The position numbers and the translations under genes were made by a program. The notes under the pieces were generated by a model. It saw only the letters and a program-made list of their open reading frames with translations, did no database searches and was not told the DNA's origin. DNA of 7,084 bases from Acidobacteriota bacterium (GTDB lineage Bacteria > Acidobacteriota > Terriglobia > Terriglobales > Acidobacteriaceae), in assembly GCA_021810175.1 (NCBI GenBank), contig JAJZJJ010000145.1:1-7084 (forward strand). The letters are read 5' to 3'. Shown piece after piece: positions 1 to 6,956 of the stretch (position 1 is its first letter; each line of letters begins with the position of its first letter).

Positions 1-1076
1 AGAATACGATCCTCCTGACCGGAGGCGCCGGTTTCATCGGATCCAATTTCGCTCTCACCTGGCTGAAGAGCGTTGGCTCTCAAGTTGTTAACCTGGACCT
101 TCTCACTTATGCGGGAAATCCGGCGAACCTCGACGAGCTGCGCGACGATCCGCGGCATACGCTGGTCCGTGGCGATATTTGCGATGCCGAGCTGGTGGCT
201 TCGCTGCTGCGCGAGCACCAGCCGAGCGCGATCGTCCACTTTGCCGCCGAAAGCCATGTGGACCGCTCCATTGTGGCCCCGGATGCGTTCATCCGCACCA
301 ACGTCCACGGGACGTTCACTCTGCTGGAGCAGGCGAAGGCTTACTGGCTGGGGCTGGACGAGAACGACCGCCGCGCATTCCGCTTTCTCCATGTTTCGAC
401 CGACGAAGTCTACGGCACCCTCGGCCCCGACGATCCCGCCTTCTCGGAGACGACGGCATACGCGCCCAACAGTCCGTATTCCGCCTCCAAGGCCGGCTCC
501 GATCACCTGGTGCGCGCCTATCACCACACCTTCGGCCTGCCGGTGCTGACCACGAACTGTTCCAACAATTACGGTCCGTTCCAGTTCCCGGAGAAGCTCA
601 TCCCGCTGATGATCCTCAATGCGCTGGAGGGCAAGCCTCTGCCGGTCTACGGGGATGGCGGCAACGTGCGCGACTGGCTCTTTGTGGAGGATCACTGCTC
701 GGCCATTCGCGCGGTTCTGGAGCGCGGCCGGCCCGGCGAAACCTACAACGTAGGCGGGAACAGCGAGCGGAAGAACCTCGACGTGGTGAACACAATTTGC
801 GATCTGGTCGATGAAATGCGCCCCGACCCCGCACGCGGGCCGCGCCGCCGGCTGATCACGTTCGTGAAGGATCGTCCGGGCCACGACCGCCGCTACGCCA
901 TCGACGCAAGGAAAATTGCGCGGGAACTCGCCTGGGAGCCGGCGGAGCAGTTTGAAACCGGACTCCGCCGCACGGTGCGCTGGTATCTCGACAACATGGA
1001 GTGGGTAGAAAATATCCGCACCGGTGGTTACTTGAAGTGGATTGAGCAGAATTATGCGGAGCGTCTGACCCAATGA
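1..1076 (+). CDS. rmlB: dTDP-glucose 4,6-dehydratase, 5' end just outside the window
   Basis: Second step of dTDP-L-rhamnose synthesis: NAD-dependent conversion of dTDP-glucose to dTDP-4-keto-6-deoxyglucose in the cytoplasm. The reading frame is open from base 3 and gives 357 visible residues, close to the usual 350-360 for the family, so only a few N-terminal residues are missing. Numbering from the first visible codon, the Rossmann NAD-binding motif [10 protein letters not shown] is at about 6-15, followed by [10 protein letters not shown]. The dehydratase triad Thr133-Asp134-Glu135 lies in STDEVYG. The SDR pair Tyr159 and Lys163 lies in YSASK, followed by the substrate-binding stretch [18 protein letters not shown] at 195 could be taken for a start, but it would remove the NAD motif and is certainly wrong. 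The stop overlaps the rmlA start as ATGA. Identity is very secure; the true start cannot be seen. Confidence 0.97.
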   Translation, partial: NTILLTGGAGFIGSNFALTWLKSVGSQVVNLDLLTYAGNPANLDELRDDPRHTLVRGDICDAELVASLLREHQPSAIVHFAAESHVDRSIVAPDAFIRTNVHGTFTLLEQAKAYWLGLDENDRRAFRFLHVSTDEVYGTLGPDDPAFSETTAYAPNSPYSASKAGSDHLVRAYHHTFGLPVLTTNCSNNYGPFQFPEKLIPLMILNALEGKPLPVYGDGGNVRDWLFVEDHCSAIRAVLERGRPGETYNVGGNSERKNLDVVNTICDLVDEMRPDPARGPRRRLITFVKDRPGHDRRYAIDARKIARELAWEPAEQFETGLRRTVRWYLDNMEWVENIRTGGYLKWIEQNYAERLTQ

Positions 1077-1963
1077 AAGGCATCATTCTCGCCGGAGGAT
1101 CCGGCACGCGTCTCTACCCCGTCACCCACGTGGTCTCCAAGCAGCTGCTGCCGGTGTACGACAAGCCGATGATCTACTACCCGCTCAGCACGCTGATGCT
1201 GGCGGGTCTGCGCGACATCCTGCTGATCTCCACCCCTCAGGACACAGGTCGCTTTGCGGAGCTGCTGGGCGACGGCAGCAACTGGGGCATCAACATTCGC
1301 TATGCGGTGCAGCCCAGCCCCGACGGCCTGGCTCAGGCGTTCATTATTGGGCGGGACTTCATCGGCGGCGACGCCAGCTCGCTCGTCCTCGGCGACAACA
1401 TTTTCTACGGACAGTCTTTCTCGCGACAGCTGCAGTCGGCTGCTTCTCTGAAGCAGGGTGCTACGGTCTTTGCCTATCCGGTGCAGGATCCGGAGCGCTA
1501 TGGCGTGGTTGAGTTCGACGCACAGGGCCGCGCCATCAGTCTGGAAGAGAAGCCGGCCGCGCCTCGATCCCGCTACGCCGTGACGGGTCTGTATTTCTAC
1601 GACGGCCAGGCCTGCGACATCGCCGCTTCGCTCCAACCCTCTCCACGGGGCGAACTGGAGATCACCGACCTGAACCGCCATTACCTCAATCAGAAGAACC
1701 TGAACGTCCAGATCATGAGCCGCGGCATGGCATGGCTGGATACCGGTACGCACGATTCGCTGTTCGAGGCCGGACTTTTCATCCAAACCGTGGAGCGGCG
1801 CCAGGGGCTGAAGATCGCCTGCCCGGAAGAGATCGCCTATCGTCTCGGTTACATCGACTCGAACCGGCTGGAAGCTCTTGCCCATCCGATCCGCAAAAAC
1901 GGATACGGCCAGTATCTTCTTAACCTGCTGCGCGAACCCTACTTTTCCCCTGAGAACTTCTGA
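1073..1963 (+). CDS. rmlA: glucose-1-phosphate thymidylyltransferase
   Basis: Catalyses dTTP + glucose-1-phosphate to dTDP-glucose + pyrophosphate, the committed and usually feedback-regulated step of rhamnose donor synthesis. The 296 residues match the normal family length (about 290-300). The N-terminal nucleotide-binding loop [11 protein letters not shown] is at 6-16, the [18 protein letters not shown] block at 22-39 and [10 protein letters not shown] at 80-89. LGDN at 106-109 carries Asp108, and [10 protein letters not shown] at 221-230 carries Asp223; these are the two expected Mg-binding aspartates. EEKP is at 158-161 and EITD at 196-199. The ATG overlaps the rmlB stop by four bases. 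A GGAG sits 11 bases upstream, rather far, so reinitiation after rmlB is the likely way in. No anomalies are visible. Confidence 0.98.
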   Translation: MKGIILAGGSGTRLYPVTHVVSKQLLPVYDKPMIYYPLSTLMLAGLRDILLISTPQDTGRFAELLGDGSNWGINIRYAVQPSPDGLAQAFIIGRDFIGGDASSLVLGDNIFYGQSFSRQLQSAASLKQGATVFAYPVQDPERYGVVEFDAQGRAISLEEKPAAPRSRYAVTGLYFYDGQACDIAASLQPSPRGELEITDLNRHYLNQKNLNVQIMSRGMAWLDTGTHDSLFEAGLFIQTVERRQGLKIACPEEIAYRLGYIDSNRLEALAHPIRKNGYGQYLLNLLREPYFSPENF

Positions 1964-1965
1964 AG

Positions 1966-2511
1966 ATGAAGATTGAAGAAACCAGCATTCCCGGAGTTCT
2001 GATCCTGACCCCGGCCGTCTATCGCGACAGCCGCGGCGCGTTCATGGAAACCTGGAACGAGCTAAGGATGGTCGATGCCGGGATCACGGAACACTTTGTC
2101 CAGGATAACTATTCCGTCTCCACCAGGAACGTTCTTCGCGGCATCCACTATCAGGTCACGCAGCCGCAGGGAAAGCTGGTTCGCGTCGCTTATGGAGCCG
2201 CCCTGGACATTGCTGTGGACCTGCGCCGGAGCTCGCCGCACTTCGGCCGCCATGTCGCCGTCGAACTCAGCGAAGAGAATGCCCGCATGTTCTGGATTCC
2301 CCGCGGATTCGGACATGCCTTCCTGGCTCTCTCGGAAAAGGTCGGATTCGCCTACAAGGCCACCGATTACTACTCGCCCGCCGGGGAGCGTACGATTCGC
2401 TGGAACGATCCCGATCTGTCCATCCCCTGGCCAGTCGAGGCTGAGAGCCTGATCGTCTCGGCCAAGGACCAGCAGGGCGCGCTGTTGCGCGATGCTGAGG
2501 TCTTCGCATGA
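1966..2511 (+). CDS. rmlC: dTDP-4-dehydrorhamnose 3,5-epimerase
   Basis: Third pathway step: double epimerisation at C3 and C5 of dTDP-4-keto-6-deoxyglucose, performed by a cupin-fold homodimer in the cytoplasm. At 181 residues it has the standard length. The catalytic base His61 lies in LRGIHYQ, followed by Lys70 in QGKLVR. Tyr130 in FAYKATDYY is the probable acid, and Asp168 in SAKDQQ is the probable dyad partner of the histidine. The conserved FWIPRGFGHAF block is at 109-119. The ATG lies two bases after the rmlA stop. No proper Shine-Dalgarno is present at the usual distance, only GAAG directly before the start, so translation is probably coupled to rmlA. Its own stop overlaps the rmlD start. 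Confidence 0.97.
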   Translation: MKIEETSIPGVLILTPAVYRDSRGAFMETWNELRMVDAGITEHFVQDNYSVSTRNVLRGIHYQVTQPQGKLVRVAYGAALDIAVDLRRSSPHFGRHVAVELSEENARMFWIPRGFGHAFLALSEKVGFAYKATDYYSPAGERTIRWNDPDLSIPWPVEAESLIVSAKDQQGALLRDAEVFA

Positions 2512-3407
2512 GCGAGCGGCCAAGGCTTCTGATCGTCGGCGCCACCGGTCAGGTCGGCCGGGAACTCCAGCGCAGTTTTGCCGGCTATGCCGCAATCGCG
2601 GCGGTGGATCGCGAGATTGTGGATCTCGGCGCGCCCCAGCAGATTCGTGCCCTGGTGGAGCGCACTCAGCCGGACATTATTATCAACGCCGCAGCCTATA
2701 CTGCGGTCGACCGCGCCGAATCCGAGCCGGAACTGGCCAGCGCCATCAATGCGCGCGCGCCGCAGATTCTGGCCGAGGAAGCCCGCCGCCGCAACGCGAT
2801 CTTCGTGCACTACTCGACCGACTACGTCTTCGATGGCAGCAAGCCGGGCCCCTGGACGGAGGCCGATGTGCCGAATCCCCTGAACGCCTACGGCGCAGGG
2901 AAGCTTGCGGGCGAAGAGGCGGTCCGGCAGGTGGGCGGGAGGTATCTCATCTTTCGCACCAGCTGGGTGTATGGCCCGCATGGAAAGAATTTTCTCTTCA
3001 CCATGCTGCGGCTCGGCCACGAGCGCGACCGCCTGAGCATTGTGGACGATCAGATTGGTGCTCCCACCACATCGACCGAGCTGGCCCGCGCGACCTTTGC
3101 CATCGTTGAGGGAATCGCCGCCGGCCGCTTTGGCCAATCCGAAGACTGGGCCGGTCTCTATCACATGACCTGTTCCGGCTCGACTTCCTGGTGCGGCTTT
3201 GCCCGCGCGATCTTCGCCCGGGCCGGCAATCGACTGGCCGGACGCCGGCCGGAGGTTGTTCCCATCGCAACAGCGGACTATCCGACGCCGGCAAAGCGCC
3301 CGCGCAACTCCGTGCTCTCCAACGCTCTGCTTCAGCAACGCTTCGGAGTTCAGCTCGCTCCCTGGGAGGCCGCGCTGGACGAAGTGATGGCTGCCCTGCC
3401 GGACTGA
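2508..3407 (+). CDS. rmlD: dTDP-4-dehydrorhamnose reductase
   Basis: Final pathway step: NAD(P)H-dependent reduction of dTDP-4-keto-L-rhamnose to dTDP-L-rhamnose. The 299 residues equal the usual family length. The Rossmann motif GATGQVG is at 11-17. INAAAYTAVDRAE at 59-71 is the family's typical block. The SDR catalytic residues are Thr104 in YSTDYVFDG and Tyr128/Lys132 in NAYGAGKLAGE. FRTSWVYG at 149-156 and DDQIGAPTT at 180-188 are also characteristic of RmlD. The start shares ATGA with the rmlC stop and has a good GAGG (2497-2500) seven bases upstream, inside rmlC. It is the last gene of the operon: the next gene, 12 bases on, faces the other way. No clear hairpin-plus-T terminator is visible after the stop. 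Confidence 0.97.
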   Translation: MSERPRLLIVGATGQVGRELQRSFAGYAAIAAVDREIVDLGAPQQIRALVERTQPDIIINAAAYTAVDRAESEPELASAINARAPQILAEEARRRNAIFVHYSTDYVFDGSKPGPWTEADVPNPLNAYGAGKLAGEEAVRQVGGRYLIFRTSWVYGPHGKNFLFTMLRLGHERDRLSIVDDQIGAPTTSTELARATFAIVEGIAAGRFGQSEDWAGLYHMTCSGSTSWCGFARAIFARAGNRLAGRRPEVVPIATADYPTPAKRPRNSVLSNALLQQRFGVQLAPWEAALDEVMAALPD

Positions 3408-3419
3408 AGCCTTCCGCGT

Positions 3420-4289
3420 CTATCGGCTGCGGTTCAGGTTGAGCTGCAGTTGCAGTCCGCGCCCCAGCGGTGTCTGCACAGCGGAAAGGTCGATCAGGGA
3501 GCCGTGCTCCAGGGAGCGATGGTGCAGCACGTAACCGCCGATCAGCCAGCCCAGGGTGCTGCCCACCAGCACATCGGAAGGGAAATGCTGCTTCGCAATC
3601 ACGCGCGAGACGGAAGTGGAAGCCGCCACTCCGTACACCAGGGCCTTCGTGGCAACTCCGTTGTACTGGCCTGCGACCACGCGAGCAAAAGCCCATACGT
3701 TCATGGAATGCTCCGACGGCATGGAGGGACTGTTGGGCCAGCCCTTGGGCCCGTTCGGCCATAGCTCCCCGCGCGCGTTGTCCTGTTGCGGACCCTCGCG
3801 GTCGATGGCGTAATTCAGGCCTTCGCCGAGGATATCCGCATCCGCCATTGCCTCGGACGCGAGCACCGCGGTTTCCGCAAGATAGCCGTTGTGTTGCATG
3901 GTGCCAATGCCATAACCCGCGGCCGAGGCGATGAACGGACCATAGAGGCCGACGTACGTGGAGTATTGGTCGAATCGATGCTCGCGGTTCGGATGATTGC
4001 CCAGATCGTGAATGGCCTGGGTGTCGAAGTGCACCGCCAGCCCCGTGGCCGCGCCGAAGGCGGGCAGCATCCAGGCGAGCTGACCCAGCGGAGCATGCAG
4101 AGGGCTGGTGACGATCCCAACCTCGTCCTGTGTCACATGCACTGCGCAGACCTTCAGCGATTTCAGGCCGCACTGCTGGGCCGGACTGGGCGCCGACGGA
4201 AGCATGTTGCCGGCCTGCGCGGATGCGCAGACCGCCGAGCCCAGCACAATGGCGGGCAGAATCCATTTCCCCAGCAAGCGCTTCAGCAA
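3420..4289 (-). CDS. exported PAP2-family (phosphatidic acid phosphatase-like) protein with altered active-site motifs
   Basis: A 289-residue protein. It begins with a classic export signal: LKRLLGK, a hydrophobic stretch (about 10-20), then ASAQA, with likely cleavage near residue 24 or 26. The PAP2 fold is shown by SR-x5-H-x3-D at 228-239 (Ser228, Arg229, His235, Asp239) and PSEH at 191-194. The motif 1 site LNYAIDREGPQ contains Asn159, Gly166 and Pro167 where the family signature K-x6-RP has Lys, Arg and Pro. Motif spacing (23 and 33 residues) fits the family. Both catalytic histidines remain, but Lys and Arg of motif 1 and Gly of PSGH are replaced. PAP2 enzymes remove phosphate from lipid phosphates or undecaprenyl pyrophosphate, usually at the periplasmic side; activity here is uncertain. 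Cys40 and Cys48 could form a disulfide in the mature protein. The start is TTG at 4289-4287, chosen because AGAGG lies five bases upstream and no in-frame ATG or GTG occurs between it and the upstream stop. Confidence 0.88.
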   Translation of the reverse strand: MLKRLLGKWILPAIVLGSAVCASAQAGNMLPSAPSPAQQCGLKSLKVCAVHVTQDEVGIVTSPLHAPLGQLAWMLPAFGAATGLAVHFDTQAIHDLGNHPNREHRFDQYSTYVGLYGPFIASAAGYGIGTMQHNGYLAETAVLASEAMADADILGEGLNYAIDREGPQQDNARGELWPNGPKGWPNSPSMPSEHSMNVWAFARVVAGQYNGVATKALVYGVAASTSVSRVIAKQHFPSDVLVGSTLGWLIGGYVLHHRSLEHGSLIDLSAVQTPLGRGLQLQLNLNRSR

Positions 4290-4294
4290 GTCGG

Positions 4295-4299
4295 CCTCT
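4295..4299 (-). promoter_or_regulatory. Shine-Dalgarno supporting the TTG start of the PAP2-like gene
   Basis: On the minus strand this reads AGAGG and ends five bases before the TTG at 4289. The next in-frame TTG (codon 5) would be 17 bases away, too far. The site therefore favours the first TTG, which also gives a complete signal peptide. Confidence 0.6.
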
Positions 4300-4338
4300 G
4301 TGAAAAAGCGGTTGGAATTTGTCTGATACTCTGCCTGG

Positions 4339-4344
4339 ATTGTA
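4339..4344 (-). promoter_or_regulatory. possible -10 element for the PAP2-like gene
   Basis: On the minus strand this reads TACAAT, five of six matches to TATAAT. It would give a leader of roughly 40 bases before the TTG start. The region at the expected -35 distance (around 4362-4367, GGTTCC on the minus strand) does not resemble TTGACA, so this is a weak prediction resting on one hexamer in an AT-richer patch of a GC-rich genome. Confidence 0.25.
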
Positions 4345-4398
4345 AATCGCCGGGGCGTCGCGGAACCTGTCGCGCGGCCCGGCGCGCGGATCGTCCGC

Positions 4399-4404
4399 TA
4401 AAAT
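4399..4404 (+). promoter_or_regulatory. possible -10 element placed for a leaderless ABC-F transcript
   Basis: TAAAAT matches TATAAT at five of six positions and ends six bases before the ABC-F ATG at 4411. Transcription would then start at or next to the A of the ATG. No Shine-Dalgarno lies at normal spacing (only GAG two bases before the start), which fits a leaderless message. No good -35 hexamer is visible 16-18 bases upstream, where the sequence is GC-rich. Confidence 0.35.
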
Positions 4405-4410
4405 TGAGCT

Positions 4411-6372
4411 ATGCTGCAGCTCTCCGGCGCCGGCAAGCGTTTCGGCCCGCGCCTCCTTTTTGAAAACGCAGACTGGCTCATCACGCCCAACGAGAAGACC
4501 GCTCTCGTGGGGGCCAACGGCGCCGGCAAGTCCACCCTGATGAAGATTCTGGGAGGCATGGACTCGCTCGACTACGGCGGCATCCAGCGCATGAAGGGCA
4601 TGAGCATCGGCTACCTGCCCCAGGATGGTCTCACCCTCTCCGGCCGCACCGTTTTCGAGGAATGCCTGAGCGTCTTTGACGAGTTGCGCGCCATGGAGCG
4701 CGAGTTCGAGACGCTCTCCGCTTCTCTCTCCGAACTCGACCCCGCCAGTGCCGAATACGCCTCAGTCGCCGACCGCTTTTCGCACATCGAGGCGCGCCTG
4801 CGCCATCAGGATGTCTACGCCCTCGACGCGCAGGTCGGTACGGTCCTCACCGGCCTTGGCTTCTCAAAGGAAGACTGGACCCGCAATACCCAGGAATTCT
4901 CGGGCGGCTGGCAGATGCGCATCGCGCTGGGAAAACTGTTGCTGGAAAAGCCGGACCTGCTGCTGCTGGACGAGCCCACCAACCACCTCGACCTTGAAAC
5001 CCGCAACTGGCTGGAGAATTACCTTTCCACCTGGCCGAACGGCTACATCCTCATCTCGCATGATCGCTATTTCCTCGACGTGACGGTCAACAAGATCATC
5101 GAGATCTGGAACAAGGCTCTGCACGTTTATCACGGCAACTACGAGAAATACCTTACCCAGAAAGCCGAACGCCGGGCCCAGCTGGAATCCGCTTACCGCA
5201 ATCAGCGCGAGCACATTGAGCATCTGGAAGCCTTCATCAGCCGCTTCCGCTATCAGGCCACCAAGGCGAAACAGGTGCAGAGCCGCATCAAGGAGCTGGA
5301 AAAGATCGAGCGCATCGAGATTCCTCTGGAAGAGCCGATGCCGCACTTTACTTTTCCGCAGCCGCCGCCTTCGGGGCGCACCGTGGTGGATGTATCGGGC
5401 CTGTCGATGCAGTACGGAGAAAAGAAGGTTCTCGAAGACGTCAGCTTCACCATCGACCGCGGCGACCGCATCGCTCTGGTGGGCGTCAACGGAGCGGGCA
5501 AGTCCACGCTCATCCGTCTGCTCTCAGGGCAGGAATTGCCGACCGGCGGATCACTGAAGCTCGGACACAATGTCCTCGGCGAATATTTTGCGCAGGATCA
5601 GTACAAGGTGCTCGATCCCTCCGCGCGCATGCTCGACGACATCGGCCGTGCCGCTCCTAAAGTTCCCGAGAAGGACCTGCGCAGCCTGCTGGGATGCTTT
5701 CTGTTCTCCGGCGACGACGTGTTCAAGCCGCTGGGCGTGCTCTCCGGCGGCGAACGCAACCGCTACGCGCTGGCCCGCATTCTTGTCAGCCCCGCCAACT
5801 TCCTGCTGCTGGACGAGCCCACGAACCACCTCGATCTGCGCGCCAAGGATGTTCTGCTGGACGCCATCCGCAAGTTCAGCGGCACCGTGATTTTTGTTTC
5901 GCACGACCGCTACTTTATCGATGGGCTGGCGGAGAAGGTATTCGAGGTCGCCCGCGGCGACGACCCCGCCGGCGCATCGCAGGTGCATGTCTACCCCGGC
6001 AACTACGAGGATTATCTGTGGCGCAAGGAAGGCGGCGCCGCGGCCCTTGCCGCGGAAACCGCTGCGGCGGCGGAGCCCGAGCCGGAGCCGCCCGCTCCCG
6101 TGCCCCCCGAGCCGGCAGCCGCGCCTGCGCGTCGCGTGAATCCCATCCGGCTGCGGCAGATGCAGGAGCGCCTCGCTGAGGTTGAGGCCGAGATTCCCCG
6201 CGTGGAGTCGTCGCTCGCCGCGACCGAGCAGGCGCTGGGCAACTACGTCAGCGCCGAGGAAACGCAGCGCCTCTCAGACGAACTGGAAGCGCTCCGCCGC
6301 CGCCAGTCGGAACTGAACGCGGAGTGGGAAGATCTGTCGCTGCAGCTGGAAGAACAGGGCGTCACCGGCTAG
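4411..6372 (+). CDS. ABC-F family ATPase (two nucleotide-binding domains, C-terminal coiled coil)
   Basis: A soluble 653-residue protein with no membrane segments. NBD1 has Walker A GANGAGKST at 34-42, signature FSGGWQMR at 163-170, Walker B LLLLDEPTNHLD at 183-194 (catalytic Glu188) and switch His217. The ABC-F interdomain linker (about 238-320) carries a basic stretch RFRYQATKAKQVQSRIK at 278-294. NBD2 has Walker A GVNGAGKST at 358-366, signature LSGGERNR at 444-451, Walker B with Glu469 and switch His498. An Ala/Pro/Glu-rich flexible linker (about 541-574) leads to a charged coiled coil (about 578-648). ABC-F proteins bind the ribosomal E site and relieve stalled or misassembled states; some give antibiotic resistance. 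The layout resembles the housekeeping YheS, YdiF and Uup types more than short resistance proteins, but I cannot name the subgroup. In-frame TGA at 4405-4407 makes ATG 4411 the first possible start. It is divergent from the PAP2-like gene and convergent with the next one. Confidence 0.96.
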   Translation: MLQLSGAGKRFGPRLLFENADWLITPNEKTALVGANGAGKSTLMKILGGMDSLDYGGIQRMKGMSIGYLPQDGLTLSGRTVFEECLSVFDELRAMEREFETLSASLSELDPASAEYASVADRFSHIEARLRHQDVYALDAQVGTVLTGLGFSKEDWTRNTQEFSGGWQMRIALGKLLLEKPDLLLLDEPTNHLDLETRNWLENYLSTWPNGYILISHDRYFLDVTVNKIIEIWNKALHVYHGNYEKYLTQKAERRAQLESAYRNQREHIEHLEAFISRFRYQATKAKQVQSRIKELEKIERIEIPLEEPMPHFTFPQPPPSGRTVVDVSGLSMQYGEKKVLEDVSFTIDRGDRIALVGVNGAGKSTLIRLLSGQELPTGGSLKLGHNVLGEYFAQDQYKVLDPSARMLDDIGRAAPKVPEKDLRSLLGCFLFSGDDVFKPLGVLSGGERNRYALARILVSPANFLLLDEPTNHLDLRAKDVLLDAIRKFSGTVIFVSHDRYFIDGLAEKVFEVARGDDPAGASQVHVYPGNYEDYLWRKEGGAAALAAETAAAAEPEPEPPAPVPPEPAAAPARRVNPIRLRQMQERLAEVEAEIPRVESSLAATEQALGNYVSAEETQRLSDELEALRRRQSELNAEWEDLSLQLEEQGVTG

Positions 6373-6403
6373 CGCGGCAAGCGTCCCTGCATCCAGCCCA
6401 GCT

Positions 6404-6898
6404 TCAGTTTTCGGCGGCGTGGCTTGCGGCCTTCAGCCCGGCCAGCACTTCCTCCGCCCTTTCCGGAGGCGTGCGGAAGGCGATGGCAAAGCGGTTCCAC
6501 GCATTGATCGTTCCGATCGCCAGAGTCAGGTCCACCAGCTCGCGTTCGCTGAAGACAGCGCGCGCTTCTTCGTAGATTGCGTCGGGTGCGTGGCTCCGCG
6601 CGACATCGGTGAGGGTCTCGGTCCAGGCGAGCGCAGCGCGTTCCTTTGCTGAATACCAGGAGGCTTCGCGCCAGGCGGCCAGGCCGTGCAGGCGATCGTC
6701 ATCCGCGCCGTGTTCTCTGGCCTCGCGCCAGTGCATGGCGATGCAGAAGGCGCAGCCATTCATCTGCGACGCGCGCAGGAACACCAGATCGAGCAGGGCT
6801 GGCTCAAGCGTGCCGGAAGAGCGCAGATAGCGTCCCGCGTCATAGAGGGGCTTCAGCGCGCCGGGGGCGACGGAGGCATAGGAGATTCGCTGGGGCAT
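6404..6898 (-). CDS. AhpD-like / carboxymuconolactone decarboxylase-family protein
   Basis: A 164-residue protein with the peroxidase-type AhpD core. RASQMNGCAFCIAMH at 42-56 carries the redox pair Cys49-x-x-Cys52 and His56, followed by WREAREHG and the family's common SWYSAKERAALAWTETLT stretch (80-97). AhpD-like proteins are small cytoplasmic thiol enzymes that reduce peroxides or recycle peroxiredoxins; most members of this branch are uncharacterised. Asp37 stands where many AhpD proteins have Glu, twelve residues before the first cysteine. The frame stays open upstream to 7063, but the extra 55 residues are Arg/Ser-rich and overlap a different likely coding frame. ATG 6898, giving MPQRISYASVAPGAL, is the better start and has AAAGGA 11 bases upstream, within a hairpin loop. 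It ends 31 bases from the ABC-F stop, facing it. Confidence 0.9.
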   Translation of the reverse strand: MPQRISYASVAPGALKPLYDAGRYLRSSGTLEPALLDLVFLRASQMNGCAFCIAMHWREAREHGADDDRLHGLAAWREASWYSAKERAALAWTETLTDVARSHAPDAIYEEARAVFSERELVDLTLAIGTINAWNRFAIAFRTPPERAEEVLAGLKAASHAAEN

Positions 6899-6899
6899 G

Positions 6900-6926
6900 G
6901 GGAAGACCGTCCTTTCGGTCTTTCCC
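6900..6926 (-). promoter_or_regulatory. hairpin with the Shine-Dalgarno as its loop, directly before the AhpD-like start
   Basis: On the minus strand, AAGACCG (6922-6916) pairs with CGGTCTT (6909-6903) around the six-base loop AAAGGA (6915-6910). GGG (6926-6924) can pair further with CCC (6902-6900), leaving one bulged A at 6923. The stem ends one base before the ATG. AAAGGA is fully complementary to the usual 16S rRNA 3' end. No T run follows, so it does not look like an intrinsic terminator. It may control translation, or the 20-base palindrome may be a protein operator at the DNA level. Confidence 0.6.
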
Positions 6927-6956
6927 TTCGATGTTCTTCCCGGAGAGGCGGATTCG

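Noticed and set aside
1052..1885. 277-residue minus-strand open frame opposite rmlA
   Set aside because: Looks protein-like because it mirrors rmlA codons, but it has no recognisable motif and lies wholly antisense to a certain gene.
2370..3338. 322-residue minus-strand open frame opposite rmlC and rmlD
   Set aside because: Antisense to two well-supported genes, with no domain or start signal; a product of codon bias on the real strand.
3408..3419. Terminator between rmlD and the PAP2-like gene
   Set aside because: Only 12 bases separate the convergent stops, and no stem followed by a T run could be found.
2998..4266. 422-residue minus-strand open frame across rmlD and the PAP2-like gene
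   Set aside because: Arg/Ser/Gly-rich translation without recognisable motifs. It overlaps the clear rmlD and lies in a different frame of the PAP2-like gene, as expected for a shadow in GC-rich coding DNA.
3786..4463. 225-residue plus-strand open frame opposite the PAP2-like gene
   Set aside because: It crosses the divergent promoter region and runs into the ABC-F start in another frame; no motifs.
4961..5837. Near-identical 34-base direct repeat (4961-4994 and 5804-5837, two mismatches)
   Set aside because: Both copies encode the Walker B segment LLDEPTNHLD of the two homologous ATPase domains; explained by the protein's internal duplication, not by a mobile or regulatory repeat.
6900..6926. 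Intrinsic terminator for the partial upstream minus-strand gene
   Set aside because: The hairpin is strong, but on the minus strand it is followed by a C and the start codon rather than a T run; in the plus direction only three T bases follow.
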